Source: DATEPR01 sp963780635
Lineage (GTDB): Bacteria > Actinomycetota > Actinomycetes > Mycobacteriales > Pseudonocardiaceae
Direction: 5' to 3'
Assembly: GCA_963780635.1 (NCBI GenBank)
Contig: CAWACW010000015.1
Location: 248,001 to 312,000 of the forward strand
Length of the DNA stretch: 64,000 bases
Shown here: positions 16,242-24,048 of the stretch, one piece after another
Layout of the letters: the number at the start of each line of letters is the position of its first letter
Numbering within the stretch: position 1 is the first letter of the stretch
Position numbers and translations under genes: made by a program
Notes under the pieces: model-generated
Seen by the model: the letters and a program-made list of their open reading frames with translations, nothing else
Databases searched by the model: none
Told to the model about the DNA's origin: nothing

Positions 16242-17399
16242 TCAGGCCGTGCGCTCGGCCTGGCGCCGCTCCCAGCCTTCCTCGAACAGGTTGAAGCTGA
16301 CGGTCCGCCGCGGATGGCGGGCCAGTTCCGCGTAGTCGAGCGACACTCCCAGACCGGGCGCGTCCGGCAGCGGGAAGTACCCGTCCACCACCTCGGGCAC
16401 TCCCGGCTCGCAGTCCTTCACGAACGTGTCGGCGAAATCGTTGAAGTGTTCCTGGATCTTGAAGTTGACCGTGGTCGCCGCGAGGTGCAGGTTCGCGGCC
16501 GTGGAGATCGGGCCACCGACGTTGTGTGGGGCCATCAGCAGGTAGTGCGTCTCCGCGGTACCCGCCAGTTTCTTCGCCTCCAGCAGCCCGCCGGAGTGCG
16601 TGATGTCGGTCTGCAGGATGTCCGCGCACTGCAACTCGAACAGCTCGCGGTAGTCGTAGCGGGTGTGCATCCGCTCGCCGGTGGCGATCGGGATCTCGGT
16701 CTGCGCCGCGACCTTCGCCAGTGCCTTGAGGTTCTCCGGCGGCACCGGCTCCTCGATCCAGGCGGGCCGCAGCGGTTCGAGCCGCCGCGCGATCCGGATC
16801 GCGGTCGACGCGCTGAACCGCCCGTGCATCTCGATGAGCAGCTCGACGTCCGGCCCGACAGCGTCGCGGACGGCTTCGACCAGCGACAGTGACAGCGCGA
16901 GCTGCTCACTGTCCAGTTCGAACGCACCAGCGCCGAACGGGTCGAGCTTCAGCGCCCGGTAGCCACGGTCGAGTACGCGCCGCGCGGCCGCGTGGAACTC
17001 CTCCGGGGTGCGCTCCACCTGGTACCAGCCGTTGGCATAGGCCTTGATCCGGTCGCGCACGGGCCCGCCGAGCAGCTTGTGCACGGGTAGTCCGAGCGCT
17101 TTGCCCTTGATGTCCCAACAGGCGATCTCAAGCACTGCCAAGGCGGACATGGCAATCTCACCAGGACGGGCATAGTCGTGCCGGGTCATCCGGTAGACAA
17201 GGCCCTCGATGTCGAAAGGATCGAAGCCGATGACATGGTTCGGCAACGCCTCGGCCAGGAAGCCGAGCAATGCGTCGGTGTGCTGGAGCATGCGCACCTC
17301 ACCCAGGCCGGTGATCCCCTCGTCGGTCTCGACCTCGACGATCGTGAGGTTGCGCCACGGCGTGCCCAGGACGTGTGTCCTGACTCCGGTGATCTTCAT
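16242..17399 (-). CDS. Enolase-superfamily sugar-acid dehydratase (D-galactonate dehydratase-like)
   Basis: This 385-aa mandelate racemase/muconate lactonizing enzyme homologue begins MKITGVRTHVLGTPWRN. The barrel residues are visible as YRALKLDPFG (second-strand Lys region), LLIEMHGRFS (first metal ligand with His-Gly-Arg), WIEEPVPPEN (second metal Glu), TGERMHTRYDY (third Glu) and MAPHNVGGPIST with the C-terminal His. HGR and the PEN loop resemble galactonate/mannonate dehydratases that make 2-keto-3-deoxy acids. ATG 17399 follows GGGAG; the reading to 17462 would enter the operator. It is divergent from the FCD-GntR gene, so sugar-acid induction is probable. The exact sugar acid is not determinable. 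Confidence 0.85.
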   Translation of the reverse strand: MKITGVRTHVLGTPWRNLTIVEVETDEGITGLGEVRMLQHTDALLGFLAEALPNHVIGFDPFDIEGLVYRMTRHDYARPGEIAMSALAVLEIACWDIKGKALGLPVHKLLGGPVRDRIKAYANGWYQVERTPEEFHAAARRVLDRGYRALKLDPFGAGAFELDSEQLALSLSLVEAVRDAVGPDVELLIEMHGRFSASTAIRIARRLEPLRPAWIEEPVPPENLKALAKVAAQTEIPIATGERMHTRYDYRELFELQCADILQTDITHSGGLLEAKKLAGTAETHYLLMAPHNVGGPISTAANLHLAATTVNFKIQEHFNDFADTFVKDCEPGVPEVVDGYFPLPDAPGLGVSLDYAELARHPRRTVSFNLFEEGWERRQAERTA

Positions 17400-17445
17400 G
17401 CAGGCTCCCGACGTGTCCCGCCAACAGCTGGGCAGCGTACGCGCG

Positions 17446-17476
17446 TTGACACTATCGATCAATCATTCGATGATTG
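17446..17476. promoter_or_regulatory. FCD-GntR operator (copy 2) over the regulator promoter
   Basis: CAATCAT-TCG-ATGATTG (17460-17476) repeats the AATCAT-N3-ATGATT core. It overlaps a likely leaderless promoter, TTGACA at 17446-17451 and GATGAT at 17469-17474, six bases before the ATG at 17481. It lies in the divergent dehydratase/regulator spacer, fitting autorepression. Confidence 0.7.
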
Positions 17477-17480
17477 CGCC

Positions 17481-18206
17481 ATGACGCGGCCGAAGCCCGG
17501 CCCGCTGGGCGAGCACAGGACCATGCACGGCCGGGTCGTCGAGTGGCTCGGTCTGCGAATCGTGTCCGGCGAGTTCGCGGCCGGCAGCCGGCTGCCCAAC
17601 GAGGCGGACCTCGCGGCACGCCTGGCGGTGAGTCGCGGTGGCGTGCGCGAGGCCATCAAGGCGCTGGCCGCGAAGGGACTCGTCGAACCGCGGCCCCGGC
17701 TGGGCACGCGGGTGCTGTCGCGGCCCGAGTGGAACCTGATGGACCGCGACGTCATCGACTGGCACGGCCAGTCGGCCGATCTCGCGTTCCTCAACGACCT
17801 GATGGAGCTGCGTCAGATGGTCGAGCCGGCGGCCGCGCGGCTGGCTGCCGAGCGCGCGGACGAGCAGCAGATCGCCGACCTGGAGGCCGCTTACCTGGGC
17901 ATGGCGACACACGCCGACAACCTGCCCGCGGACGAGACCGCCTTCGTCGAGGCCGATCTCACGTTCCATCTGACCATCCTGCGCGGCAGCGGCAACCAGC
18001 TGATCGAGCAGCTGGGCAGGCTGCTGGAGGCCGGACTGCACCACGCGCTGGAGGCGACGTCGCACCTGCCCGACGGGGTCAGCACCACGCTGCCGCTGCA
18101 CCGCTCCGTGCTCACGGCGGTTCGCGGCCGCAAACCGCTCGCCGCGGAACGGGCCACGAAACGCCTGCTCGACACCACGATGGACGCCATCCGGCGCGAC
18201 ACCTGA
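17481..18206 (+). CDS. FadR/FCD-subfamily GntR regulator
   Basis: This 241-aa regulator has a GntR winged helix (VSGEFAAGSRLPNEADLAARL and SRGGVREAIKALAAKGLVE) and an FCD effector domain. The domain shows ELRQMVEPAAARLAA, then the metal-binding residues in FVEADLTFHLTIL and LPLHRSVLTAV (Asp and three His, typical of FCD). Such proteins often sense sugar acids or 2-keto acids. The ATG is six bases after a -10-like hexamer and has no ribosome site. The identical operator cores beside this gene and upstream of the importer make the dehydratase, the importer and itself its likely targets. Confidence 0.9.
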   Translation: MTRPKPGPLGEHRTMHGRVVEWLGLRIVSGEFAAGSRLPNEADLAARLAVSRGGVREAIKALAAKGLVEPRPRLGTRVLSRPEWNLMDRDVIDWHGQSADLAFLNDLMELRQMVEPAAARLAAERADEQQIADLEAAYLGMATHADNLPADETAFVEADLTFHLTILRGSGNQLIEQLGRLLEAGLHHALEATSHLPDGVSTTLPLHRSVLTAVRGRKPLAAERATKRLLDTTMDAIRRDT

Positions 18207-18375
18207 CGCCTGCCTCGGCGCAGGGATCCACCTGCGCGGATTCGTGGCCCCGAAGCCTGCCGCGGCGGCGGTCGCGAGTGCCGCGTCGCCGGTGGTCGCG
18301 GCGAGCCGGAGCTGGGCTCTGGCCGTGTCCACTCGACACCTCGGCAGTGAGGGACGCGACAGGGAACCGACTTGC

Positions 18376-18388
18376 GTCCTGGCAGGAC
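18376..18388. promoter_or_regulatory. 13-bp palindrome upstream of the zinc alcohol dehydrogenase gene
   Basis: GTCCTG-G-CAGGAC is a perfect 6-1-6 palindrome 58 bp before the dehydrogenase start. It could be an operator. The rest of the 239-bp spacer after the GntR gene (18207-18445) shows high G/C third positions in two frames but no recognisable protein. Confidence 0.35.
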
Positions 18389-18445
18389 AGGCTATTGGCT
18401 GGTGACGCGGATCAATTGGTGGCCACCCAGGTCGAAGGAGCGGCG

Positions 18446-19456
18446 ATGACCCGGGCCGTACTCATCGCGGCGCCGCACGACCTTGCCGTCGTGGCCGGCG
18501 AGCCACGAGCGCCGGGCGTGGGCGAGGCACTGGTGCGGGTGGCGTGGGCCGGGATCTGCGGGTCGGACCGGGAAATGCTCGCCGGGCACCGGCCCGCCGA
18601 GTACGTGCGCTATCCCGTCGTGCCCGGTCACGAGTGGTCCGGCACGGTGGTCGAGGTCGGGCCGGGTGAGGACGCGGCGCTGCTCGGCCGCAAGGTCGTC
18701 GGCGAGGGGTTCCGGTCGTGCCTGCGGTGTCCGGCCTGCCGGCGCGGCGAGACGAACCTGTGCTCGGACGGCTACCGGGAGACCGGTTTCACCGAGGCCG
18801 GCGCCTGGGCCGACTACCTCACGCTGCCTGCCCGCCTGCTGCACGTGCTGCCCGCCGACGCCGATCTGCGCGCGGCAGCCGTGCTCGAACCGGCCGCGTG
18901 TGTCGCGTCCGCCTGTCTGCGTGCCGCCACCGTGCCCGGCGAGCGGGTGGCGGTCGTCGGCGCGGGCACGCTGGGCCTGCTGGCCGTCCAACTACTCGCC
19001 GCGGCGCGGCCCGCCGAGCTGATCGTCGTGCATCCGCGGCCGTCCCGGTTCCCGCTGGCCGCCGAGTGCGGTGCGACGGCCCTGGTCACGCCGGACCAGG
19101 CGACCGCGCTGACGGGCCGGTTCGACGCGGTCATCGAGGCAGCGGGCGCGCCCGGAACGGCCCGGCTGGCGATGCGGCTGGCCCGGCGCGGCGGTCGCGT
19201 CGTGTTGACCGGGCTACCGGCCACCGACGACCAGCCGCCCACGGCCGCCGACATCGTGCTGTCCGAGCTGACCGTGCACAGCGTCTTCGGCGCGTCCTCG
19301 AACGCCTGGCAGCACGCGGTACGCGCGTTCGCGGCCGGCGTGCTGCGGCCGGAACTGCTGGTGACACACGAGATCCCGCTGGCCGACGTGGCCGAGGCGT
19401 TCCGCGTGCTGGAGCAGGCGCGGGAAACCGTGGTCAAGGTGCTGCTGCGGCCCTGA
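18446..19456 (+). CDS. Zinc-dependent alcohol/polyol dehydrogenase (MDR family)
   Basis: This 336-aa medium-chain dehydrogenase has the catalytic zinc region GICGSD and GHEWSG and the structural zinc cysteines C-x2-C-x2-C-x7-C in CLRCPACRRGETNLC. The cofactor-binding Gly-rich motif is VVGAGTLGLLAVQLL. It resembles sorbitol/threonine dehydrogenase-like members that oxidise secondary alcohols of sugars or sugar acids. ATG 18446 follows GAAGGAG. It is on the same strand as the FCD-GntR gene but 239 bp downstream with its own palindrome, so separate promotion is likely. With the dehydratase and importer it plausibly forms a sugar or sugar-acid degradation route. Confidence 0.85.
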   Translation: MTRAVLIAAPHDLAVVAGEPRAPGVGEALVRVAWAGICGSDREMLAGHRPAEYVRYPVVPGHEWSGTVVEVGPGEDAALLGRKVVGEGFRSCLRCPACRRGETNLCSDGYRETGFTEAGAWADYLTLPARLLHVLPADADLRAAAVLEPAACVASACLRAATVPGERVAVVGAGTLGLLAVQLLAAARPAELIVVHPRPSRFPLAAECGATALVTPDQATALTGRFDAVIEAAGAPGTARLAMRLARRGGRVVLTGLPATDDQPPTAADIVLSELTVHSVFGASSNAWQHAVRAFAAGVLRPELLVTHEIPLADVAEAFRVLEQARETVVKVLLRP

Positions 19457-19842
19457 TCACCACACGACCGCCCAGCCGGACACGCCGGTCGGTGGACAGC
19501 ACACCGGTCGACAGACAGCACACCGGTCGGCGACCGGCACCGCCGTCGCGACGATCGCGCTGTCCGGCCACCAGCAGCGCGCCCGGCCCGCCAGATCGCC
19601 CCAGGTGGGTCCTCCCGAACTGAGCACGCGCCGCACGATGTCGGTGAGCGCGTGCACGCGCGGCCGACAGCCACGACCGAGCACAGCACCACCAGCGCTG
19701 CCGGGCCGCCGGCCGCCGCCACAGCGGCAGATCGCGAGCGGGGCCACGGCCGCGACCAGGACCACCGCCGGCACCGTTGACCAGCCGCAACACCCCCGGG
19801 TGTGCCGGTGCGGGCACCCCGATCCGGCCCCGGTGCCGTCAC
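19457..19842 (-). CDS. Small hypothetical membrane protein, probably frameshifted
   Basis: A reading frame ending at 19457 codes for HALTDIVRRVLSSGGPTWGD, then GRARCWWPDSAIVATAVPVAD, with very strong G/C third positions. Upstream, strong codon bias moves to another frame (GGPAALVVLCSVVAVGR, about 19710-19650) and back again (VPAVVLVAAVAPLAICR), as expected if two compensating indels split one small protein with hydrophobic N-terminal segments. I do not recognise the family. A direct repeat of about 16 bases, ACAGCACACCGGTCG, occurs twice near 19495-19530 inside the C-terminal codons. The start is uncertain; GTG 19842 or GTG 19774 are candidates. Confidence 0.4.
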
Positions 19843-19884
19843 CGTCGAGCTGCCCCGGTCAAGACCTCACCGTCGTGGCGGCCG

Positions 19885-20679
19885 TCAGGCGCCCTTCATG
19901 CCGGCGACGTCCCGGCTGATCTGCCGCGCCGTGTCCAGCAACAGCGGCACGACCTCGGCGACGACCTCGTCGACAGCTCGCCGCGAGGCGTTGACCGCCA
20001 CGTTCAAGGCGGCCACCACGCGGCCGGCGCTGTCGTGGATCGGCGCCGCGACCGAGCGCAGGCCCTCCTCCAGTTCCTGGTCGACCATCGCCCAGCCGCG
20101 TTCCCGCACGCGCACCAGCTCCGCGCGCAGTTCGCGCACGTCCGTGGTGGTGTGCGGGGTGAGCGGGCGCAGTTCGGCGGACGCGAGGAAGCCGTCCAGC
20201 CAGTCGTCGGACCGGGCCGCCAGCAGCACGCGACCCATCGACGTGGCGTAGGCCGGGAAGCGGGTGCCGACGGCGATCACCACGGCCATGATCCGCTTGG
20301 TCGGCACCCGCGCGACGTAGACGACCTCGTCGCCGTCCAGCACGCACATCGACGACGACTCGTGGACGTGCCCGACGAGCTGTTCCATGTGCGGCAACGC
20401 CAGTTCCGGCAGCGACAGGCTGGACAGGTAGGCGTAGCCCAGCTCCAGCACCTTGGGCCGCAGCGCGAACTTGCCGCCCTCGGTGCGCATGTAGCCGATC
20501 TCCACCAGAGTGCGCAGGAAGCGGCGGGCGGCCGCCCTGGTCAGGCCGGTCTGCCTGGCCACCTCGGACAGTGTCAGCTCGGGGTGCTCGGCGTCGAACG
20601 CGCGGATCACCGCGAGCCCCCGGTCCAGCGACTGGACGAACTCGCCGTTGCGCGGAGCGACCTCGGCGCCGCCGGTCAT
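19885..20679 (-). CDS. pcaR: PcaR-type IclR-family regulator of protocatechuate catabolism
   Basis: This 264-aa IclR protein has an N-terminal winged helix (FVQSLDRGLAVIRAFD, then LTLSEVARQTGLTRAAARRF) and an effector domain (SSSMCVLDGDEVVYVARVP, SMGRVLLAA and LRSVAAPIHDSAGRVVAALN). These features match the PcaR/PcaU/PobR subgroup. The start is taken at ATG 20679, one base after the pcaC stop; an in-frame GTG at 20691 is an alternative. It is the last gene of the pca operon, so it is probably induced with it. Its probable target is the GTTCG-N5-CGAAC palindrome in the divergent promoter region at 25691-25707. Confidence 0.9.
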   Translation of the reverse strand: MTGGAEVAPRNGEFVQSLDRGLAVIRAFDAEHPELTLSEVARQTGLTRAAARRFLRTLVEIGYMRTEGGKFALRPKVLELGYAYLSSLSLPELALPHMEQLVGHVHESSSMCVLDGDEVVYVARVPTKRIMAVVIAVGTRFPAYATSMGRVLLAARSDDWLDGFLASAELRPLTPHTTTDVRELRAELVRVRERGWAMVDQELEEGLRSVAAPIHDSAGRVVAALNVAVNASRRAVDEVVAEVVPLLLDTARQISRDVAGMKGA

Positions 20680-20680
20680 G

Positions 20681-21055
20681 TCAGTCGTCACTTGCGTCGA
20701 GCGTGCGCTGCGCGATCTTGAACGCCGTGTTCGCCGCGGGCACGCCCGCGTACACCGCGACGTGCATCAGCACCTCGCGGATCTCCTCCTTGCTGACACC
20801 GACGCGCAGCGCGGCGCGCACGTGCATGGCCAGTTCGTCGTGGTGGCCGAGCGCCGCCAGCAGCGCCAGCGTGACACAGCTGCGCACGCGCCGCTCCATG
20901 CCCGGCCGCGACCACAGGCCACCCCAGGCGTAGCGGGTGATGAACTCCTGGAAGTCGGCGGTGAGCTCGGTGGCGCCCGCGGTGGCCCGGTCGACGTGCT
21001 CGTCGCCGAGTACCTGGCGCCGCACCACCATGCCCTCCGCGTAGGGGTCGGTCAC
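20681..21055 (-). CDS. pcaC: 4-Carboxymuconolactone decarboxylase
   Basis: This 124-aa protein belongs to the carboxymuconolactone decarboxylase/AhpD-like family. FITRYAWGGLWSRPGMERRV and VTLALLAALGHHDELAMHV match PcaC closely. It decarboxylates 4-carboxymuconolactone to beta-ketoadipate enol-lactone in the cytoplasm. GTG 21055 is preceded by GGGAGG and overlaps the pcaD stop by 4 nt (GTGA). In Streptomyces and Rhodococcus-type clusters these two activities are often fused as PcaL; here they are separate but translationally coupled. Length is normal for stand-alone PcaC. Confidence 0.93.
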   Translation of the reverse strand: MTDPYAEGMVVRRQVLGDEHVDRATAGATELTADFQEFITRYAWGGLWSRPGMERRVRSCVTLALLAALGHHDELAMHVRAALRVGVSKEEIREVLMHVAVYAGVPAANTAFKIAQRTLDASDD

Positions 21056-21810
21056 GGGGTACCTCCCAGATGGTCGAGCAGCAGAGCCGTCACGTCGGCG
21101 GGCCGTTCCACGTTGGCCAGGTGCGCCGCGGCCACCTGCTCGAACCGGGCGCCGCGGACCGTGGCCGCGATGAGCCTGCCGTGGTCGGGCGGCGTGGCCG
21201 GGTCGGCGTCGCCCACGATGACCATGGTGGCCGCCGTGATCTTGCCGATGACGGACCGCAGGTCCATCGCCGCGATGGCCTCGCAGCAGGCCGCGTAACC
21301 CTCGTCGGGCGTGGCGGCGAGCATCGCCGTGTAGGGCTCGGTGCCGGTGAACGCGGGAGTGAACCAGCGGCCGATCGCTCCCTCGCTGATCGACGCCGTG
21401 CCGTGCTCGCGCACGGTCGCCGCGCGGTCCCGCCAGCCGGACGCGGGCGGCAGGTAGGCCGAGGTGCACACCAGCGCGAGCCGGTCGACGCGTTCGGGCA
21501 CCCGGGACGCGATCTCCATGCCGACCATCCCACCCAGCGACAGACCCAGGTAGTGGAACCGGTCGATGCCCAGTTCGTCCACAAGGGACAGCACGTTGTC
21601 GGCGAGCTGCCGGACCGTGTACGGACCCGGCGGCACCGCGGACACGCCGTGGCCGAGGTGGTCGTAGCGGATCACGCGGAACCGCTGCGCCAGCGCGTCG
21701 AACTGCGGGTCCCACATGTGGAACGTGGTGCCCAGCGACGAGCCGATCACCAGTGCCGGGCCGTCGGGCCGGCCCGCCACGTCGTGGTGCAGCGCCAGGG
21801 AGGACGTCAT
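21052..21810 (-). CDS. pcaD: 3-Oxoadipate enol-lactonase
   Basis: This 252-aa alpha/beta hydrolase has the nucleophile elbow GLSLGGMVG, an oxyanion-hole region SSLGTTFHMWD, the acid-bearing loop VGDADPATPPDHG and the catalytic His in AAHLANVERP. All match PcaD/PcaL N-terminal domains. It hydrolyses beta-ketoadipate enol-lactone to beta-ketoadipate. The start ATG 21810 overlaps the pcaB stop as ATGA and its own stop overlaps pcaC as GTGA, so pcaB-D-C translation is coupled. Confidence 0.93.
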   Translation of the reverse strand: MTSSLALHHDVAGRPDGPALVIGSSLGTTFHMWDPQFDALAQRFRVIRYDHLGHGVSAVPPGPYTVRQLADNVLSLVDELGIDRFHYLGLSLGGMVGMEIASRVPERVDRLALVCTSAYLPPASGWRDRAATVREHGTASISEGAIGRWFTPAFTGTEPYTAMLAATPDEGYAACCEAIAAMDLRSVIGKITAATMVIVGDADPATPPDHGRLIAATVRGARFEQVAAAHLANVERPADVTALLLDHLGGTP

Positions 21811-22827
21811 CTCAACACTTCCCGCATCCGTTCGGTGTCCACTTTCAGCTCGGTCAGCAGCACCCGGCCGTGCCCGGCGGCCGCCGTGGTGAGGGCCAGC
21901 AGGTCCCCCATCGTCTGCCATTCGGCCTGCCACCGCCCGGCCGAGCGCTGCAACTCCTGCGGCAGTGCGGCGAACACGGTGCCGACGAGGCCAGGTGTGC
22001 GGTGCGCGCACGCCAGGATCTGCACGGACCGCGCGCTGTTGCGCTTGTCCGGCATCGCGGACGACCCACCCGGCGAGCCCTCGCCGACCTCGCCGATCTC
22101 GGCCTGCGCGAGCAGCACCACGTCACCGGCGATCTTGCCCAGCGCGCCGACGACCATGCCCAGCGCGGCCGCCAGTTCGGCGACCGGGATCCGGTTGGTG
22201 TGCCAGCACGACCGCGGCACGGCCAGCCCCAGCTCGGCGGCGAACGCGGCGACGAGTTCGTCGTCGGCCAGCGCGCCGACCGGGCCGCCCAGCTGCGCGG
22301 GCAGGCCCGCGCGCACCCGGTCCAGGACAGCGCGGGCGTCGGTCAGGCCGGCCAGCCAGGTGGCGGCGAGCCTGCCGAACGTGGTCGGCAGCGCCCTGGC
22401 CAGCAGCGTCCGGCCCGCCTGCGGTGTGTCGTGGTGCCGGGCGACGAGGTCGGCCAACGCCGCCGCGCAGCGTGTCGAGGTCCGGCGTGGTCGCGTCGAT
22501 CGTCGCGGCCGCGAGCAGCATCAGCGCCGAGTCGATGACATCCTGGCTGGTGGCCGGAGTGTGCACGACGGCGGCTGCCTCGGCGGGCAGCTTCGCGCGC
22601 AGGTCCTCGACGAGCGGCACGACCGGGGTCGCGTGGGCGGTGGTGCGCTCGGCGATGTCGGCGGCGTCGAACTCGCCGGGCAGGCAGTGCTCGCGCACGA
22701 GCGTCGCCGTGCCGGCCGGGATCCGGCCGGTGGCCGCCTTCGCGGCGACCAGTGCGGCCTCGACGTCCAGTAGCGCGGCGAGCCAGTCCGGCCGGCTGCC
22801 GAACATCCCGGCCAACACGTCAGACAT
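21807..22827 (-). CDS. pcaB: 3-Carboxy-cis,cis-muconate cycloisomerase (one frameshift)
   Basis: The N-terminal part (MSDVLAGMFGSRPDWLAALL, HTPATSQDVIDSALMLL) and C-terminal part (GGSSAMPDKRNSARSVQILA, the fumarase/aspartase-superfamily signature with catalytic Ser) lie in different frames joined near 22470. A one-base correction restores a continuous protein of about 340 aa. PcaB is often longer (about 350-450 aa), so the C-terminus is on the short side. It lactonises 3-carboxymuconate to 4-carboxymuconolactone. It overlaps pcaG by 8 nt and pcaD by 4 nt. The break occurs in a GC-rich run and looks like a sequence error, since every neighbouring pca gene is intact. Confidence 0.85.
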
Positions 22828-23326
22828 CGAAGAAGACCGTCTCCCGGTCGCCCTGCAGGTGGATGTCGAATACGTAGCCGCCCGCGGCCTCGGCGGCGAT
22901 GAGAGTGGCCCGCCGGTCGGGGTCGAGCGCGATGAGCACCGGGTCGGCGGCGTTCTCCACCACGTCCGGGAAGTAGATCCGGGTGACGAGGTGGTTGAGC
23001 AGGCCGCGGGAGAACACGGCCACGTCCAGGTGCGGGGCCTCGGTGGCACCGTCGCGCCCGGGCTGGGCAGGCGGCCGCACGGTGACGACCCGGTACGCGC
23101 CATCGGCATCGGTGGGACAGCGGGCGAAACCGCGCTGACCGTCCGCACCGGACTGCCATGTCTCGACAAGGGCGTCGGTCAGCGGTGCGCCTGCGCCGTC
23201 GATCACCGTGCCGGTGATCGTGAACGAGCCCGGCGTGCCATCGGCGACCGCGTACGAACCGTCCGGCCACGGCAGGCCGATGTGCAGGAACGGCCCGATG
23301 GTCTGGGACGGAGTCAGCTCAGTCAT
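22820..23326 (-). CDS. pcaG: Protocatechuate 3,4-dioxygenase alpha subunit
   Basis: This 168-aa subunit starts MTELTPSQTIGPFLHIGLP, the conserved PcaG opening, and contains GTVIDGAGAPLTDALVETWQ and LDVAVFSRGLLNHLVTRIYF. It lacks the tyrosine and histidine iron ligands carried by the beta subunit, as expected. With PcaH it forms the ferric intradiol ring-cleaving enzyme that converts protocatechuate to 3-carboxy-cis,cis-muconate. The ATG at 23326 overlaps the pcaH end by 8 nt, and the pcaB start lies within its last codons. Confidence 0.93.
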   Translation of the reverse strand: MTELTPSQTIGPFLHIGLPWPDGSYAVADGTPGSFTITGTVIDGAGAPLTDALVETWQSGADGQRGFARCPTDADGAYRVVTVRPPAQPGRDGATEAPHLDVAVFSRGLLNHLVTRIYFPDVVENAADPVLIALDPDRRATLIAAEAAGGYVFDIHLQGDRETVFFDV

Positions 23327-24035
23327 CGTGGTCCTCCGCCGACTCGAAGGGCGTGGTGCGCTCGCCGCGCAGCACGATGTCGAACTCGAACCCGAGCGCC
23401 CAGTTGGGCACCGTGCGCGACCAGTCGAACGTCGAGATCAGCCGTTCGCGGCCCTTCGGGTCGGGGATCGAGTTGAAGATCGGGTCGTAGGGCAGCAGCG
23501 GGTCGCCCGGGAAGTACATCTGGGTGACCAGGCGCTGGGTGAATGCCCTGCCGAACACCGAGAAGTGGATGTGCGCCGGGCGCCATGCGTTGTCGTGGTT
23601 GCCCCACGGGTACGCACCGGGCTGGATGGTGGTGAACGTGTAGCGGCCCTCTGCGTCGGTGAGCGCGCGGCCCGCGCCGGAGAAGTTCGGGTCCAGCGGG
23701 GCCGGCCAGTTGTCCACCACGTGCCGGTACCGTCCGGCCGCGTTGGCCTGCCAGATCTCGACCAGGGTGTCCGGCACCGGCCGCCCGTCGCTCTCCAGCA
23801 CCCGCCCGTGCACGACGATCCGCTGGCCCTGCGGTTCGTCCGGGAACTGCTTGGTCAGGTCGGCGTCGGTGGCACCGATGCGCTCGTGGCCGAACACGGG
23901 TGCCGTGACCTCGGTGAGGTTCTGCGGCAGCACCACGAGCGGTTGTTTCGGTGCGCGCAACGCGTTCGACCGGTAGTCCGGGAAGCTCACCGGCGGGTGA
24001 ACCCCGTCCGCGGGTTCGAACAGCGGCAGGTCCAT
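23319..24035 (-). CDS. pcaH: Protocatechuate 3,4-dioxygenase beta subunit
   Basis: This 238-aa catalytic subunit shows the iron ligands: Tyr in AAGRYRHVVDNWPAPLDPNF, Tyr in GAYPWGNHDNAWRPAHIHFS, and the two His of the HIHFS segment. The N-terminal PDYRSNALRAPKQPLVVLP is typical of PcaH. ATG 24035 has GAAAGGAG upstream. It lies 13 bp after pcaJ and overlaps pcaG. The order pcaIJHGBDCR places the dioxygenase after the CoA-transferase, as in Streptomyces-type clusters, but without an intervening pcaF. Confidence 0.95.
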   Translation of the reverse strand: MDLPLFEPADGVHPPVSFPDYRSNALRAPKQPLVVLPQNLTEVTAPVFGHERIGATDADLTKQFPDEPQGQRIVVHGRVLESDGRPVPDTLVEIWQANAAGRYRHVVDNWPAPLDPNFSGAGRALTDAEGRYTFTTIQPGAYPWGNHDNAWRPAHIHFSVFGRAFTQRLVTQMYFPGDPLLPYDPIFNSIPDPKGRERLISTFDWSRTVPNWALGFEFDIVLRGERTTPFESAEDHDD

Positions 24036-24048
24036 CCGTCCACTCCTT

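Noticed and set aside
18207..18445. Small gene between the FCD-GntR and alcohol dehydrogenase genes
   Set aside because: Frames on both strands show GC-rich codons, but none has a start with a ribosome site or recognisable similarity. The region is more likely a promoter spacer.
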